From NCBI GenBank assembly GCA_014885115.2, contig WKLE02002181.1:16238-80237 (forward strand): 64,000 nt of DNA. Reading direction: 5' to 3'. Both the position numbers and the translations under genes were made by a program. This stretch comes from Asterionellopsis glacialis (Eukaryota; Bacillariophyta; Plagiogrammaphyceae; Rhaphoneidales; Asterionellopsidaceae). This document shows positions 62,807 through 64,000 of this stretch, in pieces; the stretch's first letter is position 1, and every line of letters starts with the position of its first letter. The notes beneath the pieces were generated by a model. The model was not told the origin of the DNA, made no database searches, and saw only the letters and a list, made by a program, of their open reading frames with translations.

Positions 62807-64000
62807 GATTGCTGTTCTTCTTCTTGATGTTGATGTAAGTTGCTAGGATTGTCGAAAATATACCAAAATTCAAGTTTCAAAGCATTGATGGCTGTTCTTT
62901 TACTGCTTTGCAACCTCTCTAGTAGACACAATCACAGCATCCAATGAGATTTATTCTCTGATGTCTTTGCTTTCTTTACTTTTCTCTTGCTTATTCTAAA
63001 CCAAAATATCAAACCAAAACAACACAGGTGTTATCCTCTTCCTTCCTGATGATGATGCCAATGAGACTCGAACAGTGTGACCCCACTTCGCGGCAATAAC
63101 AGACAGCAGGTCCTAAAGCAAGGAGCATACGAGTGAACGCAGTATCGCTTGCTCGTAGGTCTACTGAGAAATCCTAACTCAACGCGTCTTTGGTTTTGTT
63201 TTCAGCTTCGAGAGCTTTGAGAGCAAACTCTCTAGAGTAGAGAGGTCCTAAATACATACTGACACATTGTATACATACAGTGCCCGGTGTATTAATAAAG
63301 TTCTCGTACAATATACGTACTGTCCGTAAGTCCTTAAGTCCGATGTCTAGTCTACTAAAATTACTACTATGGAGTATGTGGAGTTCAATGGGAGGCGTTA
63401 TCTCTGAAGACCCCCAGGCCCGGCGGGGGACGCGGCGCAAGCGAGGGGCGGAAAGAGGTCACAGTGCCACGAGTGGAAGGAACATCAAATTCGAAACTAC
63501 ATCGTTATCACCAAAAAAACTATTTTTTATAAAGTGGATGATGAAATTGGAAAATAGACGTTAGTTACAATGTAATAAATAAGTTTTGTATTTCCCTCTA
63601 CCACATAATTGTACGTGTACTGTACAGCATGGCACATTTTGAAATGCTACGGCAATCTGTGAAATACACAAACATGGGGAGATGGAGTTTCATTTTGTTG
63701 GCAAAAAAAAAAGCTATTTGAATTAAATCAAACTCCGTTTCAACTTTTTAGTTACTGGTAAAGGAATTTTTTCCTTTTCCAATAACCTCGCCCCTGGAAG
63801 GAACAGAAACATAAACAATTACTCTGTTGGTGTATCCAACCATATACTAATGTACCAGGTGTAATGTGTTTGTACACCAGAGTAAACTAGGAGATATTTG
63901 CTTGAGTTTTATGATCTTGTGTGAAGCAAACCCTCAAGATGTTTAATGTATTAATTCCTCTCTTTATTACTAGGTATTATGTCTAGAGCATGTTATCAGG
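62807..64000. other. Intergenic region at right edge
   Basis: No supportable gene. It holds an AACTCTCTAGAGTAGAGAGGTCCTA element near 63225-63250, a GC-rich patch (63408-63470) and a single GTACCAGGT unit near 63851. ORFs at 63174-63440 (minus) and 63280-63564 (plus) overlap each other across the GC-rich patch and are probably compositional. Confidence 0.5.

Noticed and set aside
63050..63110. Possible tRNA on the minus strand (GTTCGAGTC)
   Set aside because: The flanking bases cannot form a T-stem or acceptor stem.
63174..63564. Opposed ORFs of 88 and 94 aa at the right end
   Set aside because: They overlap across a GC-rich patch and have no recognisable content.

Overview
This window is nuclear DNA of a diatom, or at least of a heterokont alga with a secondary plastid. 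Seven predicted proteins begin with a signal peptide whose cleavage site is followed by a Phe-containing motif (SAFAP, SAFSA, SAFGP, NAFTP and similar). That is the bipartite plastid-targeting signature of diatoms. Genes are compact, with 0 to 3 short introns, mostly GTAAGT or GTACGT donors and one GC-AG intron. Several neighbours are divergent or convergent. The sequence contains one 73-base run of N (11382-11454).

Layout. 1-3420: a truncated nucleoporin-like gene and a divergent RGG/S1 RNA-binding protein. 4239-8576: a plastid-directed unknown, a sulfotransferase-like P-loop protein with four exons and a plastid DUF3054 membrane protein. 8651-13394: CPSF2/CPSF100 (interrupted by the gap) divergent from a plastid TerC protein. 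13.4-19.7 kb is gene-poor, AT-rich and repeat-bearing, and holds one ARM-like unknown (15788-17023). 19695-25 kb: a SAYSvFN-domain protein, a secreted sulfatase and alanine aminotransferase. 25-33.7 kb: MMS19, a class I histone deacetylase and an LRR protein. 33.9-38.3 kb: a double-AAA+ ATPase split by one intron and an SPFH/prohibitin protein. 38.8-43.3 kb: a plastid [2Fe-2S] ferredoxin-like protein, an MFS transporter and an Mpv17/PMP22 protein. 43.8-50.8 kb: bacterial-type glucokinase, a fucosyltransferase-like type II membrane protein and a three-exon unknown. 51.2-64 kb: a TraB-family protein, a trimethylamine-monooxygenase-like FMO, S-adenosylmethionine synthetase, a selenoprotein-U-like peroxiredoxin, a small membrane protein and an Exo84-like exocyst subunit.

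The genes do not form one pathway; this looks like an ordinary gene-rich diatom chromosome segment. Loose themes are plastid envelope and thylakoid membrane proteins (DUF3054, TerC, Mpv17), redox and Fe-S proteins (ferredoxin-like, MMS19, SelU-like) and one-carbon/methylamine metabolism (SAM synthetase next to a Tmm-like enzyme).

The two most notable items are (1) a plastid-targeted PRXL2/SelU-family protein with an in-frame TGA exactly at the redox cysteine position and a candidate SECIS hairpin in its 3' UTR, and (2) an intronless FMO that resembles marine bacterial trimethylamine monooxygenase along its whole length. Dispersed short palindromes (TACCTGGTA, TCCTAGGA and TCTCTAGAGA types) occupy many of the intergenic spaces.

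Splice sites and start codons were chosen by eye from frame continuity and consensus signals. All homology calls are from memory of family sequences, not from a search.
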